Notes: generated by a model from the letters alone, not told the origin. 64,000 bases of DNA from JAAZPT01 sp034180455 (GCA_034180455.1 JAXFOG010000021.1:186001-250000), one strand, 5' to 3'. Counted from the stretch's first letter, positions 25,293-34,382 are shown. Numbers and translations: made by a program.

Positions 25293-25583
25293 TCAGCCTT
25301 GATCTCCTCTGGCCTGCCTTATCATGTCTTCCACCACTATGTCAAATATTTCGCCCAAACTACGACAGTATTTCAACACTTCCCATGGCTCATTGGTATG
25401 AAAATGTACTTTAATTAGGTCTTCATCCCCCACTACCAATGTACAGTCGCCTACTAGATTGTTGTTGAAATAGTCTGTTATAGCGTCTTCATCAAGGTTT
25501 TCGCCCTCTATAAGCAGTTGCACATCATAGCGAAACTCTATCTCTTCTGTATCTTCTTCATTATTATATTCAAAATTATCCAT
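25293..25583 (-). CDS. stand-alone FakA middle-domain-like protein
   Basis: A 96-residue protein that aligns by eye with the middle domain of FakA/YloV (fatty acid kinase subunit, DAK2-type): YDVQLLIEG..LDEDAITDYF, GDCTLVVGDEDLIKVHFHTN and PWEVLKYCRSLGEIFDIVVEDM. In the full kinase (about 550 residues) this piece lies between the ATP-binding DAK2 domain and the C-terminal domain. Here the flanking domains are absent and the gene has its own GGAGGT site and a complete frame. It may be a free regulatory or binding subunit. The acidic N-terminus (first 18 residues) is not part of the family. Confidence 0.65.
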   Translation of the reverse strand: MDNFEYNNEEDTEEIEFRYDVQLLIEGENLDEDAITDYFNNNLVGDCTLVVGDEDLIKVHFHTNEPWEVLKYCRSLGEIFDIVVEDMIRQARGDQG

Positions 25584-25674
25584 AAATGTAATTTACCTCC
25601 ATTTATTTTAACACAAGTATAACACATAGTGCCTTAATTTCAAAGTAATATAAAATAAAGCTCATTATGTATGT

Positions 25675-26244
25675 TTATTTTTGAAATGAAGAACCAATAG
25701 CAAGCAGAACAAAGCCTATAAATGTAAGCTTTAGCCTACGAATACGCTTGTTTTTTCTTACTTCGCCAAGGGTTTCATCATAGTCCTTTTTCATCTGGGG
25801 GCGTAGCTTATTCAAAAAATTTTCCTCAGGGAGCAAGTTAATAGCGTACTTTGCCTTTTTAAGCAAAGCATTGTTCAATTCTTTTTGCAGCTTATCCTGG
25901 CTTAGTGGTCTATACGCCCTTGCATCCACCTTGCTTAGCGCAAAGCTTATGAATTCCTTTATATCATCAGCAGAGTTTTTTACATAGAAGCTGTCTAAAA
26001 GCGATATTTTCTTCTGCGTAGTTTCGTACATATCAAGATTTTCGTCTTCATCAGCCTTTGCAAACTCCAGCGCTAGCTTTTCCAAAGCTTTTTTTGGCTC
26101 TTGTTTAGGAGCACTATTAAATATATTGGTTACTATGCTTATAGCATTGTCTGCCAAATTTCCGTTGTTGGCAAGTTTTTTGCCACAGTTTGGGCAGTAT
26201 CCATACGATTCCTCTACTTCATGACCACATGCGCTGCAAAACAT
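25675..26244 (-). CDS. zinc-ribbon membrane-anchored protein
   Basis: A 189-residue protein with an N-terminal zinc ribbon (C3, C6, C17, C20 in MFCSACGH...YCPNCGKK), a helical middle of about 130 residues, a basic patch (RKNKRIRRLK) and a single C-terminal hydrophobic segment, LTFIGFVLLAIG. The topology suggests a tail-anchored protein with the zinc ribbon in the cytoplasm. Function unknown. ATG 26244 follows AAGGAGC. Confidence 0.7.
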   Translation of the reverse strand: MFCSACGHEVEESYGYCPNCGKKLANNGNLADNAISIVTNIFNSAPKQEPKKALEKLALEFAKADEDENLDMYETTQKKISLLDSFYVKNSADDIKEFISFALSKVDARAYRPLSQDKLQKELNNALLKKAKYAINLLPEENFLNKLRPQMKKDYDETLGEVRKNKRIRRLKLTFIGFVLLAIGSSFQK

Positions 26245-26328
26245 TTAAGTTGCTCCTTTTATTTTTCTAAAATAAATATAGCATATTTCACCTAAAATAA
26301 CAAAGAGTTTCTAAGATTTATGTAAGCT

Positions 26329-26356
26329 AAAAAGAACAGTTAGAACTGTTCTTTTT
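26329..26356. terminator. terminator of the galactofuranose-type ABC operon
   Basis: A 12-bp stem AAAAAGAACAGT/ACTGTTCTTTTT with a four-base loop, eleven bases after the stop of the last permease gene on the minus strand. Confidence 0.85.
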
Positions 26357-26367
26357 ATAATTTTTGA

Positions 26368-27396
26368 TTATTTTATCTGTGCGTTAGCTGCATTCAAGCT
26401 GCGCATCTTCTCGGTACGTATATCAACAAATCTCTGTATAAGTACGAATATGCAAAGCAAGCCTGCTATACTTACCTTTGTCCACCAAGTATTAAGGTTG
26501 GCGTATGTAACTATTGTCTTGATTGTACCCTGTATAAGCACTCCCACAAGAGTACCAAATACTGTACCTACACCACCTGTAAGCAGCGTCCCACCTATTA
26601 CAGCAGAAGATATAGCGTCAAGCTCCATACCTATATTTTGCAAGTTATAGCCAGATAATGTATACATTGTGAATACTATTCCAGAAAGAGCCGCCAAAAA
26701 TCCATTAAGCGTATATACCAATATCTTGGTGCGAGCTACAGGAAGTCCCATAAGCACAGCACTTTGCTCATTGCCACCTATTGCATATATTGTTCTACCA
26801 AATTTAGTATAGCGCAACACATAGGCACATATAAGCACTACCAAAAGCGCAATTATTACAGCAATATTTATATTGACACTCACAAGCTTGCCTTTAGCAT
26901 TAAGCTCTTGAAATAGCCGTATTTTGAAAAGGCTTATATCGTTAAAGGTCTTGTCTTTCACCACTATTGATTCTATGGACACCAGCGAGCACATTCCTCT
27001 CATGAAGAATTGCCCTGCCAAAGTCGCTATAAACGGTTGCACCTTGAATACCTGTATCATGTATCCCATTATAAAGCCTGCAAACGTGCCTACCATAAGC
27101 ACCATAAACAGAACTATCCACACATTTATGCCCTTATCCAGCCAGTAAGCTGTAAGCATACCAGTAAGTGCAACGTTTGAAGCTATAGATATATCTATAC
27201 CTCCCATAATTAGCACAAATGTTGTACCTGCCGATGCAATTATAAGAAATGCATTGTCTTTAAACAGATTGAGAAACAGTTGCCATGTAAGGAAGCTACG
27301 GTTGGCGTATCTTACTGCTCCAAATGTATATAGTGCTGCAAAAAGAATAAGTGTAATAAGCAGCGACAAATTGTTTATCTTTAATTTCTTTTTCAT
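26368..27396 (-). CDS. yjfF: sugar ABC permease, YjfF-like
   Basis: A 342-residue inner membrane permease of the ribose/galactofuranose importer family with eight to ten hydrophobic segments. It has the family blocks GTTFVLIMGGIDISIASNVALTG near residue 60 and the late SGYNLQNIGMELDAISSAVIGGTLLTGGVG. The match to the YtfQRT-YjfF system is supported by the full operon order binding protein, ATPase, permease, permease. It overlaps the YtfT-like gene by four bases. It would form the transmembrane heterodimer with it. Confidence 0.85.
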   Translation of the reverse strand: MKKKLKINNLSLLITLILFAALYTFGAVRYANRSFLTWQLFLNLFKDNAFLIIASAGTTFVLIMGGIDISIASNVALTGMLTAYWLDKGINVWIVLFMVLMVGTFAGFIMGYMIQVFKVQPFIATLAGQFFMRGMCSLVSIESIVVKDKTFNDISLFKIRLFQELNAKGKLVSVNINIAVIIALLVVLICAYVLRYTKFGRTIYAIGGNEQSAVLMGLPVARTKILVYTLNGFLAALSGIVFTMYTLSGYNLQNIGMELDAISSAVIGGTLLTGGVGTVFGTLVGVLIQGTIKTIVTYANLNTWWTKVSIAGLLCIFVLIQRFVDIRTEKMRSLNAANAQIK

Positions 27397-28427
27397 GCTT
27401 TTACACTCTCCCTTACTTTATCACGAGCAAAGAGCCTTTTGAACATGCTTCTAAATTCTGCTGACTGTATTAGACAAATAATTATTACCACTATTGCCTT
27501 TACCACTCTTGTAGTTTCACTTGGTACGCCCAGAGCAAATATCGTGGTAGTAAGGGTTTGCAATACAAATGCGCCAATAACTGACGCTCCTACTGAGAAT
27601 CTTCCCCCGTTGATATTGTTGCCTCCAAGTGCAACTGCAAGTATAGCGTCCATTTCAAAATACAGTCCAGCGTTGTTGGAGTCTGCACTCTTTATATTCG
27701 CAGAGATTATTATTCCGGCAAGAGCTGCACAGAATCCACTTAATGTATATATTATTAGCTTTATCCTGTCGCTATTTATACCGCAGAATGCCGAAGCATT
27801 TGAGTTTACACCTACTGATTCCAAGAACATTCCAAATGATGTTTTCTTTATATATAGCATTATAAACACAAATACCAGAAGCATTATATACATTGGTATA
27901 GGTAATCCCAGTATGTATCCTGCACCTATGCTGTAATAGCCCAAATTGTTTATAGTAACGATTTTGCCATCTGTAATAAGTTGAGCTATGCCTCGTCCTG
28001 CTGTCATAAGTATCATAGTAGCAACTATTGGCTGCAGCTTGATCTTTGACACCAAAAATCCATTCCATGCTCCACATATTATGCCAGCTAAAAGCCCTAC
28101 AACTACTGCAGCAGCTACATTGCCGTTCATAAAGCCTAGTCTGCCATCTATTATTGAGCAAGCAAGCGCTCCAGATATTGCAATTATAGAGCCTACTGAT
28201 ATATCTGCGCCTCCTGTGGCAATAACAAGGGTCATGCCTATTGCAAGAAGAGCAAGAGGAGTTCCGTTTTTAAGTATATCTATAATTCTTCCATAAAGGT
28301 GTCCATCAAGCACTGTGATTCTAAAAAATTCACCACGAGTATATATAAGGTTGAACACTAGCACCAGAGCAAGCGAAATAAGTGGCAAAAATAGGTGCGA
28401 ATGGCTGAATTTCTTTAGATTTTTCAA
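27393..28427 (-). CDS. ytfT: sugar ABC permease, YtfT-like
   Basis: A 344-residue permease, partner of YjfF. The blocks ALLAIGMTLVIATGGADISVG and SANIKSADSNNAGLYFEMDAILAVALGG are diagnostic for this importer family. It overlaps both the ATPase gene upstream and the second permease gene downstream by four bases (ATGA), so the three are translationally coupled. The signal-like first helix acts as a membrane anchor. Confidence 0.85.
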   Translation of the reverse strand: MKNLKKFSHSHLFLPLISLALVLVFNLIYTRGEFFRITVLDGHLYGRIIDILKNGTPLALLAIGMTLVIATGGADISVGSIIAISGALACSIIDGRLGFMNGNVAAAVVVGLLAGIICGAWNGFLVSKIKLQPIVATMILMTAGRGIAQLITDGKIVTINNLGYYSIGAGYILGLPIPMYIMLLVFVFIMLYIKKTSFGMFLESVGVNSNASAFCGINSDRIKLIIYTLSGFCAALAGIIISANIKSADSNNAGLYFEMDAILAVALGGNNINGGRFSVGASVIGAFVLQTLTTTIFALGVPSETTRVVKAIVVIIICLIQSAEFRSMFKRLFARDKVRESVKA

Positions 28428-29935
28428 GCCTCATCACCTCCTGCTATCATCTTCATAATAGTATTTTTGTCTATCTCTGAGCCCTGCAATTCTCCTATCT
28501 TCTTGCGATCGCGAAGTATAGTCATTCTGCTGCAACAGCGCAGCATCTCATCAAGCTCACTAGATACAAACATAACTGCAATACCTTTTTCTCCAAGGTC
28601 TATAACCAGCTTCTGTATCTCGGCCTTTGTTCCTACGTCTATACCTCTTGTAGGTTCGTCTAGCATTAGGAGATCTGGCGAAGTTGCAAGACACCTTCCA
28701 AGTATTACCTTTTGCTGATTTCCACCCGATAAGTTCTTTACAGACTGCTCTTTGCTAGGAGTTTTTATGTTTAGCAACTTTATAAACTTGTCGGCAAGCT
28801 CATCGGCTTCTTTGCGAGGTATAGGCTTCAGCATGCCCCTTTTTGCCTGCAATGCAAGTATTAAGTTTTCCTTTACACTTAGATCTCCTACTATTCCGTC
28901 AGTCTTTCTATTTTCAGGGCAAAATGCAAAGCCATGCCTTATAGCGTCCAGCTGATCTTTGAAATCTACTGTCTTACCTTCAACAGTCATTGTTCCACCC
29001 TGTGCTTTGTCTGCTCCAAAGAATAGCCTTAATACCTCTGATCTGCCTGATCCAAGCAGACCAGCTATACCCATTACTTCACCCTTGCGCGCCTGCATAT
29101 CAAAAGGCGCAATATATGAAGAGTTTAGATTTTTCGCATCAAGTAATACATCATGTTTTTCTTCCATTGCTTCTTTAGTAGGAGCAACAGCCAACTCGTC
29201 ATATTCTTTGCCTATCATCTTGCCTACAAGCTGTATCTTAGGAAGTTCATCAGTATTCCAAGTGCCTACATATTTGCCGTTCCTAAGAACTGTTATTCTG
29301 TCGGATATCTCGTATACTTGATCCAAAAAGTGCGTAACAAATACTATGCCCATACCCTTTGAGCGCAGTGTGCACATTACATCAAAGAGCTTTTGAGTCT
29401 CGCCATCATCAAGTGATGATGTGGGCTCGTCCAGCACAAGCACCTTTGCGTGTATATCAACTGCTCTGCATATAGCCACCATTTGCTGGATAGCTATTGA
29501 ATAGCTTCCCAGTGTTTTTGTAACGTCTATATCCAGATTAAACTGCATAAGCAGCTCTTTTGCATCAGTCTGTATTTTCTTCCAGTCTATACGTCCTGCG
29601 CGTATGGACTCTCGGCCTATGTAAACATTCTCTGCAACCGATAGGTTTGTGCAAAGGTTTACCTCTTGATACACAGTGGATATACCCAGCTGCTGTGCCT
29701 CAATAGGCACACGTGGTCTTATCTCTTTGCCATCAAGATACACCGAGCCCTTTTCTGCATGCTCTACACCCGTAAGCACTTTAATAAGGGTGGACTTGCC
29801 CGCACCATTTTCTCCAAGCAGTGCATGAACTTCCCCCGCCCTCAAATCAAAGTTTACATCTATAAGCGCATTTACGCCCGGAAAAGATTTATGGATTCCA
29901 CTCATTACAAGCAGCGTATCTCTATTTTCTTCCAT
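28424..29935 (-). CDS. ytfR: sugar ABC transporter double ATPase, YtfR-like
   Basis: A 503-residue protein with two ABC cassettes, as in RbsA, MglA and YtfR. The first Walker A is GENGAGKST at residues 41-49; a Walker B LVLDEPTSSLDD follows. The second cassette has a degenerate GLLGSGRSE P-loop, a strong signature LSGGNQQKVILGR and Walker B LMLDEPTRGIDVG. It energises the two permeases. An RNA hairpin lies between it and the binding-protein gene upstream, which would lower its expression relative to that gene. Confidence 0.9.
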   Translation of the reverse strand: MEENRDTLLVMSGIHKSFPGVNALIDVNFDLRAGEVHALLGENGAGKSTLIKVLTGVEHAEKGSVYLDGKEIRPRVPIEAQQLGISTVYQEVNLCTNLSVAENVYIGRESIRAGRIDWKKIQTDAKELLMQFNLDIDVTKTLGSYSIAIQQMVAICRAVDIHAKVLVLDEPTSSLDDGETQKLFDVMCTLRSKGMGIVFVTHFLDQVYEISDRITVLRNGKYVGTWNTDELPKIQLVGKMIGKEYDELAVAPTKEAMEEKHDVLLDAKNLNSSYIAPFDMQARKGEVMGIAGLLGSGRSEVLRLFFGADKAQGGTMTVEGKTVDFKDQLDAIRHGFAFCPENRKTDGIVGDLSVKENLILALQAKRGMLKPIPRKEADELADKFIKLLNIKTPSKEQSVKNLSGGNQQKVILGRCLATSPDLLMLDEPTRGIDVGTKAEIQKLVIDLGEKGIAVMFVSSELDEMLRCCSRMTILRDRKKIGELQGSEIDKNTIMKMIAGGDEA

Positions 29936-29961
29936 ATTACGCTCCTTTTATTTTTAAAAAA

Positions 29962-29985
29962 GCCTCCCTCCGCAAGGAAGGAGGC
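29962..29985 (-). terminator. intercistronic hairpin between binding protein and ATPase genes
   Basis: A ten-bp GC-rich stem (one mismatch) with a GCAA/TTGC loop, followed on the minus strand by TTTTTT. It sits after ytfQ and before ytfR, so it probably acts as a partial terminator giving more binding protein than ATPase and permease. Confidence 0.75.
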
Positions 29986-29999
29986 AAATACGCTTAGAA

Positions 30000-30953
30000 T
30001 CAATATTTTCTCTCAGGCAATACCTTTTCGGCATCTTCCTGCATGAAAGCGTTATCAACACTCTTAACCCATTTTTCTACCGACTCGTTTTTAACAAGCT
30101 TACGGCAAACGTCAAGGAATTGAGGTCCTAACAGTGGGTTGCACTCAACTGTTGCGTTGGCTTCGCCAGCTACCATAGCTTCAAATATACCCTTTACGCC
30201 ATCTACGGATACTGTCTTGATATCTACGCTTGGCTTTAATCCTGCTTCTTTAATAGCTTCAATAGCGCCTAGCATCATATCGTCATTGTGAGCATATACT
30301 CCATTGATTTGACCAGGATAACTCTTTAGGAAAGCTTCCATAACTTCCTTACCACCTGCTCTGGTAAAGTCACCAGACTGAGTAGCTATGATCTTCATGT
30401 CAGGATAATCTTTTTCAAGCTTAGCTGCAAAACCCTTCTGTCTATCAACTGCTGCAGAAGCGCCAACTGTGCCCTGAAGCTCTACAATGTTGCCTTTGTT
30501 CTCAAGTAACTTTGCCATAGCATCAGCTGCCATCTCACCTTCTGCAACAAAGTCTGAACCTATAAAGCAAGTATATAGATCCTTAAACTCTTCGTCTACT
30601 TCACGGTCAAGTAGAACTACTGGAATACCTGCGTCCTTGGCTTCTTGGAGAACTGCGCCCCAGCCTGTGGATACTACAGGAGCCAAACCAATTACATCTA
30701 CACCCTGATTGATAAAGTTACGGATTGCAGCTATCTGATTCTCTTGCTTTTGTTGTGCATCTGCAAAGTAGAATGTAAGCTCGCCTTCCTTTTGAGCAGC
30801 CTCAAAGGTCTCTTTTATAGAAGCTGTCTCGGCATCACGCCATCCAGACTCCTGACCTATCTGGGCAAATCCTACTGAAAAGCCCTCTGCTAATGCAGAG
30901 CCTACACCAAGCAACATTGCGAATACTACAAGCAAAGCTAGTAATTTTTTCAT
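30000..30953 (-). CDS. ytfQ: galactofuranose-type sugar-binding protein
   Basis: A 317-residue extracytoplasmic binding protein, very similar in motif order to YtfQ: FSVGFAQIGQESGWRDAET, ADAQQKQENQIAAIRNFINQ, VVELQGTVGASAAVDRQKGF, ATQSGDFTRAGGKEVMEAF and VYAHNDDMMLGAIEAIKEAGL. YtfQ binds galactofuranose (and galactopyranose). The signal sequence MKKLLALLVVFAMLLGVGSALA lacks a lipobox cysteine; ATG 30953 is chosen because GGAGGT is eight bases upstream. First gene of the operon. Confidence 0.9.
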   Translation of the reverse strand: MKKLLALLVVFAMLLGVGSALAEGFSVGFAQIGQESGWRDAETASIKETFEAAQKEGELTFYFADAQQKQENQIAAIRNFINQGVDVIGLAPVVSTGWGAVLQEAKDAGIPVVLLDREVDEEFKDLYTCFIGSDFVAEGEMAADAMAKLLENKGNIVELQGTVGASAAVDRQKGFAAKLEKDYPDMKIIATQSGDFTRAGGKEVMEAFLKSYPGQINGVYAHNDDMMLGAIEAIKEAGLKPSVDIKTVSVDGVKGIFEAMVAGEANATVECNPLLGPQFLDVCRKLVKNESVEKWVKSVDNAFMQEDAEKVLPERKY

Positions 30954-30998
30954 AAAAATCAACCTCCTAATAATAGCTTTTGTTGTTTTATTGCTTTT

Positions 30999-31027
30999 AC
31001 AGTACTATTTTTTCTAGCAAAAGTCAA
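30999..31027 (-). promoter_or_regulatory. candidate promoter of the ytfQ operon
   Basis: Minus strand TTGACT (31027-31022), 17 bases, TACTGT (31004-30999). The weak -10 fits a promoter that needs an activator, and two AraC-type genes lie just upstream. Confidence 0.45.
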
Positions 31028-31124
31028 TATAAATGAAAAAATTTATATTTTTTGATAATATTGTTACATTTTTTACAAAATTATAATTTTTAAATTCTAT
31101 TTTTATTATGATACATTTTTAAAA

Positions 31125-32012
31125 TCATTCCACATTCATCTTTTTGTATCTGCCTACGCTAATGCCCATGTGCTTGAAAAATAGCTTTTGCAAATACTGC
31201 GCTGATGATATTCCTACTGCGTTGGCTATGTCTAGCAAGCTCATATCCTTGTTTTTTAGCAGCTCCATAGCCTTGTTGATGCGTATTTTTTGCAGAGAGT
31301 ATATTATTGTACAGTTTTTTTCCTGCTTATATATCATCTGCAAATAGCTAGGGTGTATGCCTAATTCGCTTGCTATATCGGCAATTCGCACATCGTACTT
31401 ATAGTTTTTTTCTAAATATTCATCTGTAAAGCTTACATATTTATTGCTGTAAGTAGCTTGTGGGTTATCATTCCAAAGATAGGCTATGTTTAGCAACAGC
31501 TCTGAGCATAGCATATCTCTTAGCTCTTCGGCAGGCTTATCTTCGTCTGCGAAGTTTATTATCTGCTTTAAAATAAGATATATGGAATTGTCGTTATCGG
31601 TAAACACCCTATAATCACAGGGTTTGCTGGCTGCTTCTTTCAATGGAGCATAGGCGTTCCATAACTCTGCAATTGATGGCGAAGTGGATCCTTTCTCTTC
31701 GGTAACCACAAATTCCACATTCATCATAGACACATCAGGAGTCTCGTAGTAAAGGCTGGAATGATATACCCCTGAATCTATGAATATAAACTGTCTTGGG
31801 CCTAGCCTTACAGATTTTCCTTCCATATTAAGACAGATAAGTCCCTTGTTTACATACATTATTTCGGCTGTGATATGGCTATGTGAAAAGCTTACCGTTG
31901 TACGTACCATATCGGACCTATCGTAATAGTATTTTACTTTTGGTTGAAATCCACCTTGCAAGTATTTTTTGTTGAATATGGTATATGGATTATTCAAATT
32001 TTTCGCCTCCAC
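31125..32012 (-). CDS. AraC family transcriptional regulator
   Basis: A 295-residue regulator with an N-terminal cupin-like sensor (SFSHSHITAEIMYVNKG, then RQFIFIDSGVYHSS), and a C-terminal double helix-turn-helix: DVRIADIASELGIHPSYLQMIYKQE and SLLDIANAVGISSAQYLQKLFFKHMGIS. It probably senses a sugar and controls the downstream ytf operon, which starts 170 bases away. It overlaps the upstream AraC gene by 23 bases, so the two regulators are made together. Confidence 0.85.
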   Translation of the reverse strand: MEAKNLNNPYTIFNKKYLQGGFQPKVKYYYDRSDMVRTTVSFSHSHITAEIMYVNKGLICLNMEGKSVRLGPRQFIFIDSGVYHSSLYYETPDVSMMNVEFVVTEEKGSTSPSIAELWNAYAPLKEAASKPCDYRVFTDNDNSIYLILKQIINFADEDKPAEELRDMLCSELLLNIAYLWNDNPQATYSNKYVSFTDEYLEKNYKYDVRIADIASELGIHPSYLQMIYKQEKNCTIIYSLQKIRINKAMELLKNKDMSLLDIANAVGISSAQYLQKLFFKHMGISVGRYKKMNVE

Positions 32013-32910
32013 GTATCTTTATAAGCTCCTCACTGCCCACTTTCTCTATCTCGTATTTTTCTTCATCTTCATAGTTTGAAGTAAGATCATAGGTGTTTCT
32101 AAACTCTCTTGGGGTGAGCCCAGTAGACTTTTTAAACATTCTATAAAAATACTTGATATTGCCTATTGAGCAGGCCTCTGCTATCTCGTCTATATTGCGT
32201 GAGGACTTTCTTAGTAGCTCTTTTGCATGGGCTATGCGCAGCTCCTGTATGTAATTTAGCATGGTCTTGCCCACCTCTTCCGAAAACAACTTATGCAGAT
32301 AGTTTACATGCACACCTATAAAGTCTGCCACATCTTGAGCAGATATTTGATTGCTATAGTTGGATTTTATATATCGTATTGCCTTGTTTACATAGGGACT
32401 GTAACTTTTAGGATCGTTATATATGCCTTGCAACTGCATATCAATATTTTTTAATATACTTACCAGCAGCAATACAATAGGAACACTTCTATCAAATTTA
32501 GCATTGGCAAGATATATGCTTAGTAGCCTTATAAAATCTGCATGTGTGCCACCATCATCACTAAATATCACTACATCAGAATTTCTTTGCAAAAAGCTCT
32601 TTATTCTAAAAAAATCTTCTGAGCTTTGGGTAAAATCTACTCCCTTGCACTTGCCCTCGGCAACAGTAATATCAAGCGAAGAGCATGAAAAATCATCGCT
32701 CTTATTTTTTACCCTGTATCCCGTATTCTCTCCTATAAGCAATATATTGCCAGCGTAGCATCTTTCTTTAAATGAGCCACATGAATAAACGCAACTGCCT
32801 GCATTAAAGAGTATTATCCTTACACATTTCTCTGGCGCAATCTCGGCAACCCTAAATCCACTTACGTAGGTCTTTATTTCCTTTATTACTGGATAAAAGT
32901 ATTTTTGCAT
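31990..32910 (-). CDS. AraC family transcriptional regulator
   Basis: A 306-residue AraC-type regulator. The N-terminal half is a divergent sensor with several Cys and Gly residues; the C-terminal part carries the two helix-turn-helix units ISAQDVADFIGVHVNYLHKLF and NIDEIAEACSIGNIKYFYRMFKKST followed by TPREFRN, the classical ending. It is transcribed divergently from the SBP/permease/melA operon and lies next to three copies of a 17-bp operator-like sequence, so control of that operon and of itself is likely. Confidence 0.85.
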   Translation of the reverse strand: MQKYFYPVIKEIKTYVSGFRVAEIAPEKCVRIILFNAGSCVYSCGSFKERCYAGNILLIGENTGYRVKNKSDDFSCSSLDITVAEGKCKGVDFTQSSEDFFRIKSFLQRNSDVVIFSDDGGTHADFIRLLSIYLANAKFDRSVPIVLLLVSILKNIDMQLQGIYNDPKSYSPYVNKAIRYIKSNYSNQISAQDVADFIGVHVNYLHKLFSEEVGKTMLNYIQELRIAHAKELLRKSSRNIDEIAEACSIGNIKYFYRMFKKSTGLTPREFRNTYDLTSNYEDEEKYEIEKVGSEELIKIRGGEKFE

Positions 32911-32918
32911 AATTCCTC

Positions 32919-32956
32919 GTATACTATTCTAATATTTTTGTATATTATTCTCATAT
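32919..32956. promoter_or_regulatory. two direct operator-like repeats, 21 bp apart
   Basis: GTATACTATTCTAATAT (32919-32935) and GTATATTATTCTCATAT (32940-32956) have start-to-start spacing of 21 bp, two helical turns, as in AraC-type tandem half sites. They lie over and just downstream of the predicted start of the AraC gene, a position suited to autorepression. Confidence 0.6.
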
Positions 32957-32958
32957 AT

Positions 32959-32986
32959 ATTATACATAAATGTTATTTTATGTCAA
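32959..32986 (-). promoter_or_regulatory. consensus promoter of the AraC gene pair
   Basis: Minus strand TTGACA (32986-32981), 16 bases, TATAAT (32964-32959). Predicted start near 32952, inside the operator-like repeats. Confidence 0.7.
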
Positions 32987-33009
32987 TATTTTATTATATA
33001 TCACATTTT

Positions 33010-33026
33010 ATATTAGAATAATATAC
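33010..33026. promoter_or_regulatory. third operator-like copy, inverted
   Basis: ATATTAGAATAATATAC is the inverted form of the two repeats at 32919-32956 and lies upstream of the SBP promoter, where an AraC activator could bind. Confidence 0.5.
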
Positions 33027-33065
33027 TTTTATAATATAATAGATACTGTTTTTTTCATTGTCAAT

Positions 33066-33074
33066 TGTTATAAT
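33066..33074 (+). promoter_or_regulatory. extended -10 promoter of the melA operon
   Basis: TGTTATAAT (TG at 33066-33067, TATAAT at 33069-33074) with no good -35, as expected for an activator-dependent promoter. Start near 33081, 25 bases before the ATG. Confidence 0.5.
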
Positions 33075-33105
33075 CTTTTTAATAAATTTAATAAGGAGGA
33101 CAAAA

Positions 33106-34325
33106 ATGAAAGATTTCTTTCATTATGTCTAGCATTGTGTCTTATGATGACAGCATTCGTTATAAGCGCTAATGCAGAAAATGTAACACTTAACTTTGCA
33201 ATTTGGGATAAAAACCAACAGCCTGGTATGGAAGCTATTGCAGCAGCATATCACGAGGCTCATCCAGAAGTAACTGTAAATGTAGAAGTTACCCCTTGGA
33301 CAGAGTATTGGACAAAGCTTAGCGCAGCTGCTGAAGGTGGCGCTCTACCAGATGTATTCTGGATGCACTCCAATCAGTTCTATGTATACGCTGGCGCAGG
33401 CACACTGCTTGACCTAAGCGATCTTGGCATAGACTATACACCATATCCAGAAGGAATTACCCAGAAGTATCAATTTGAAGGCAAGCAGCTCGCAGTTCCT
33501 AAGGACTATGATACAATCGCTCTTGCATACAACAAAGAGCTCTTTGATAAAGCTGGTCTAAAGTATCCAGACGATACATGGACATGGGATACCTTGCTAG
33601 AGAATGCTCAAAAGCTTACAGATGAAGCAAACGGCATATATGGCTTTGGTGCTCCTCTAAGTGACCAATCTGGTTTCCTAGATTTCATTTATCAAAATGG
33701 TGGATTCGAGCTTAAAGACAACAAGTCTGGCTATGACACTCCAGAAACACGTGAAGCTTTGCAGTTCTACATTGACCTTGCTACAAAATATAAGGTTTCT
33801 CCAACTCCACAAAGCTTCTCTGATATCAGTGCAGACGATCAGTTTAAATCCGGCAAGCTTGCTATGCTATATGTAGGCACATGGATGATGAGCGACTACA
33901 TGGCATTTGACGATATCAAGGATAAGTTTGACCTTGCTGTACTACCACAGGGCAAAGTAAGAGCTACTATCTACAACGGTCTTGGATATTCAGGCGCAGC
34001 TACCACAGCTCATCCTGAGGTTGTAAAAGACTTTATCAAGTTTGCAGGTAGCGAAGAAGCCAACATCATTCAGGCAAAATATAAGGCTGCTATACCTGCA
34101 TACGCTGGCACCGAGAAATACTTTGTAGAGAATTTCCCGAACATCAATATCGGCGTATATCCTGAAATGATCTCCTATGGCGTTCCATTCCCAACATCAC
34201 AGAAGAAGGGTCTTTGGGTAGACGCAGAGTATGAGAACCTTGGCGCAGTTTACACAGGTGAATTTACACTTGACGAAGCTTGCGACAGACTTCATAGCAT
34301 TATAACCGAGACAGAAGAAGAATGA
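33106..34325 (+). CDS. sugar-binding protein of ABC importer, frameshift at start
   Basis: An extracellular solute-binding protein (family 1) of about 406 residues. The body is intact: LNFAIWDKNQQPGMEAIAAA, LPDVFWMHSNQFYVYAGAGT, then a long domain typical of sugar-binding proteins. The only well-placed start, ATG 33106 after AAGGAGG, reads eight codons and stops (TAG), because the A-run after the ATG (33109-33111) appears one base short. One extra A gives MKRFLSLCLALCLMMTAFVI and a complete signal peptide leading into the long frame. It is either a real inactivating mutation, a phase-variable site or a sequence error. No other good start serves the long frame. Confidence 0.8.
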
Positions 34326-34342
34326 TTTAATCTTAAACAACC

Positions 34343-34366
34343 CGGGTCGGGAGCAATCCCGACCCG
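34343..34366 (+). terminator. intercistronic GC-rich hairpin after the binding-protein gene
   Basis: A ten-bp stem CGGGTCGGGA/TCCCGACCCG with a GCAA loop, followed by TTTG. It sits between the SBP and first permease genes and probably limits read-through or protects the SBP mRNA. Confidence 0.7.
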
Positions 34367-34382
34367 TTTGGGAGGAAAAACA

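Noticed and set aside
32970..33105. N-terminal extension of the sugar-binding protein
   Set aside because: It is AT-rich leader DNA that contains the promoter and ribosome site; it only appears in frame because of the one-base indel after ATG 33106.
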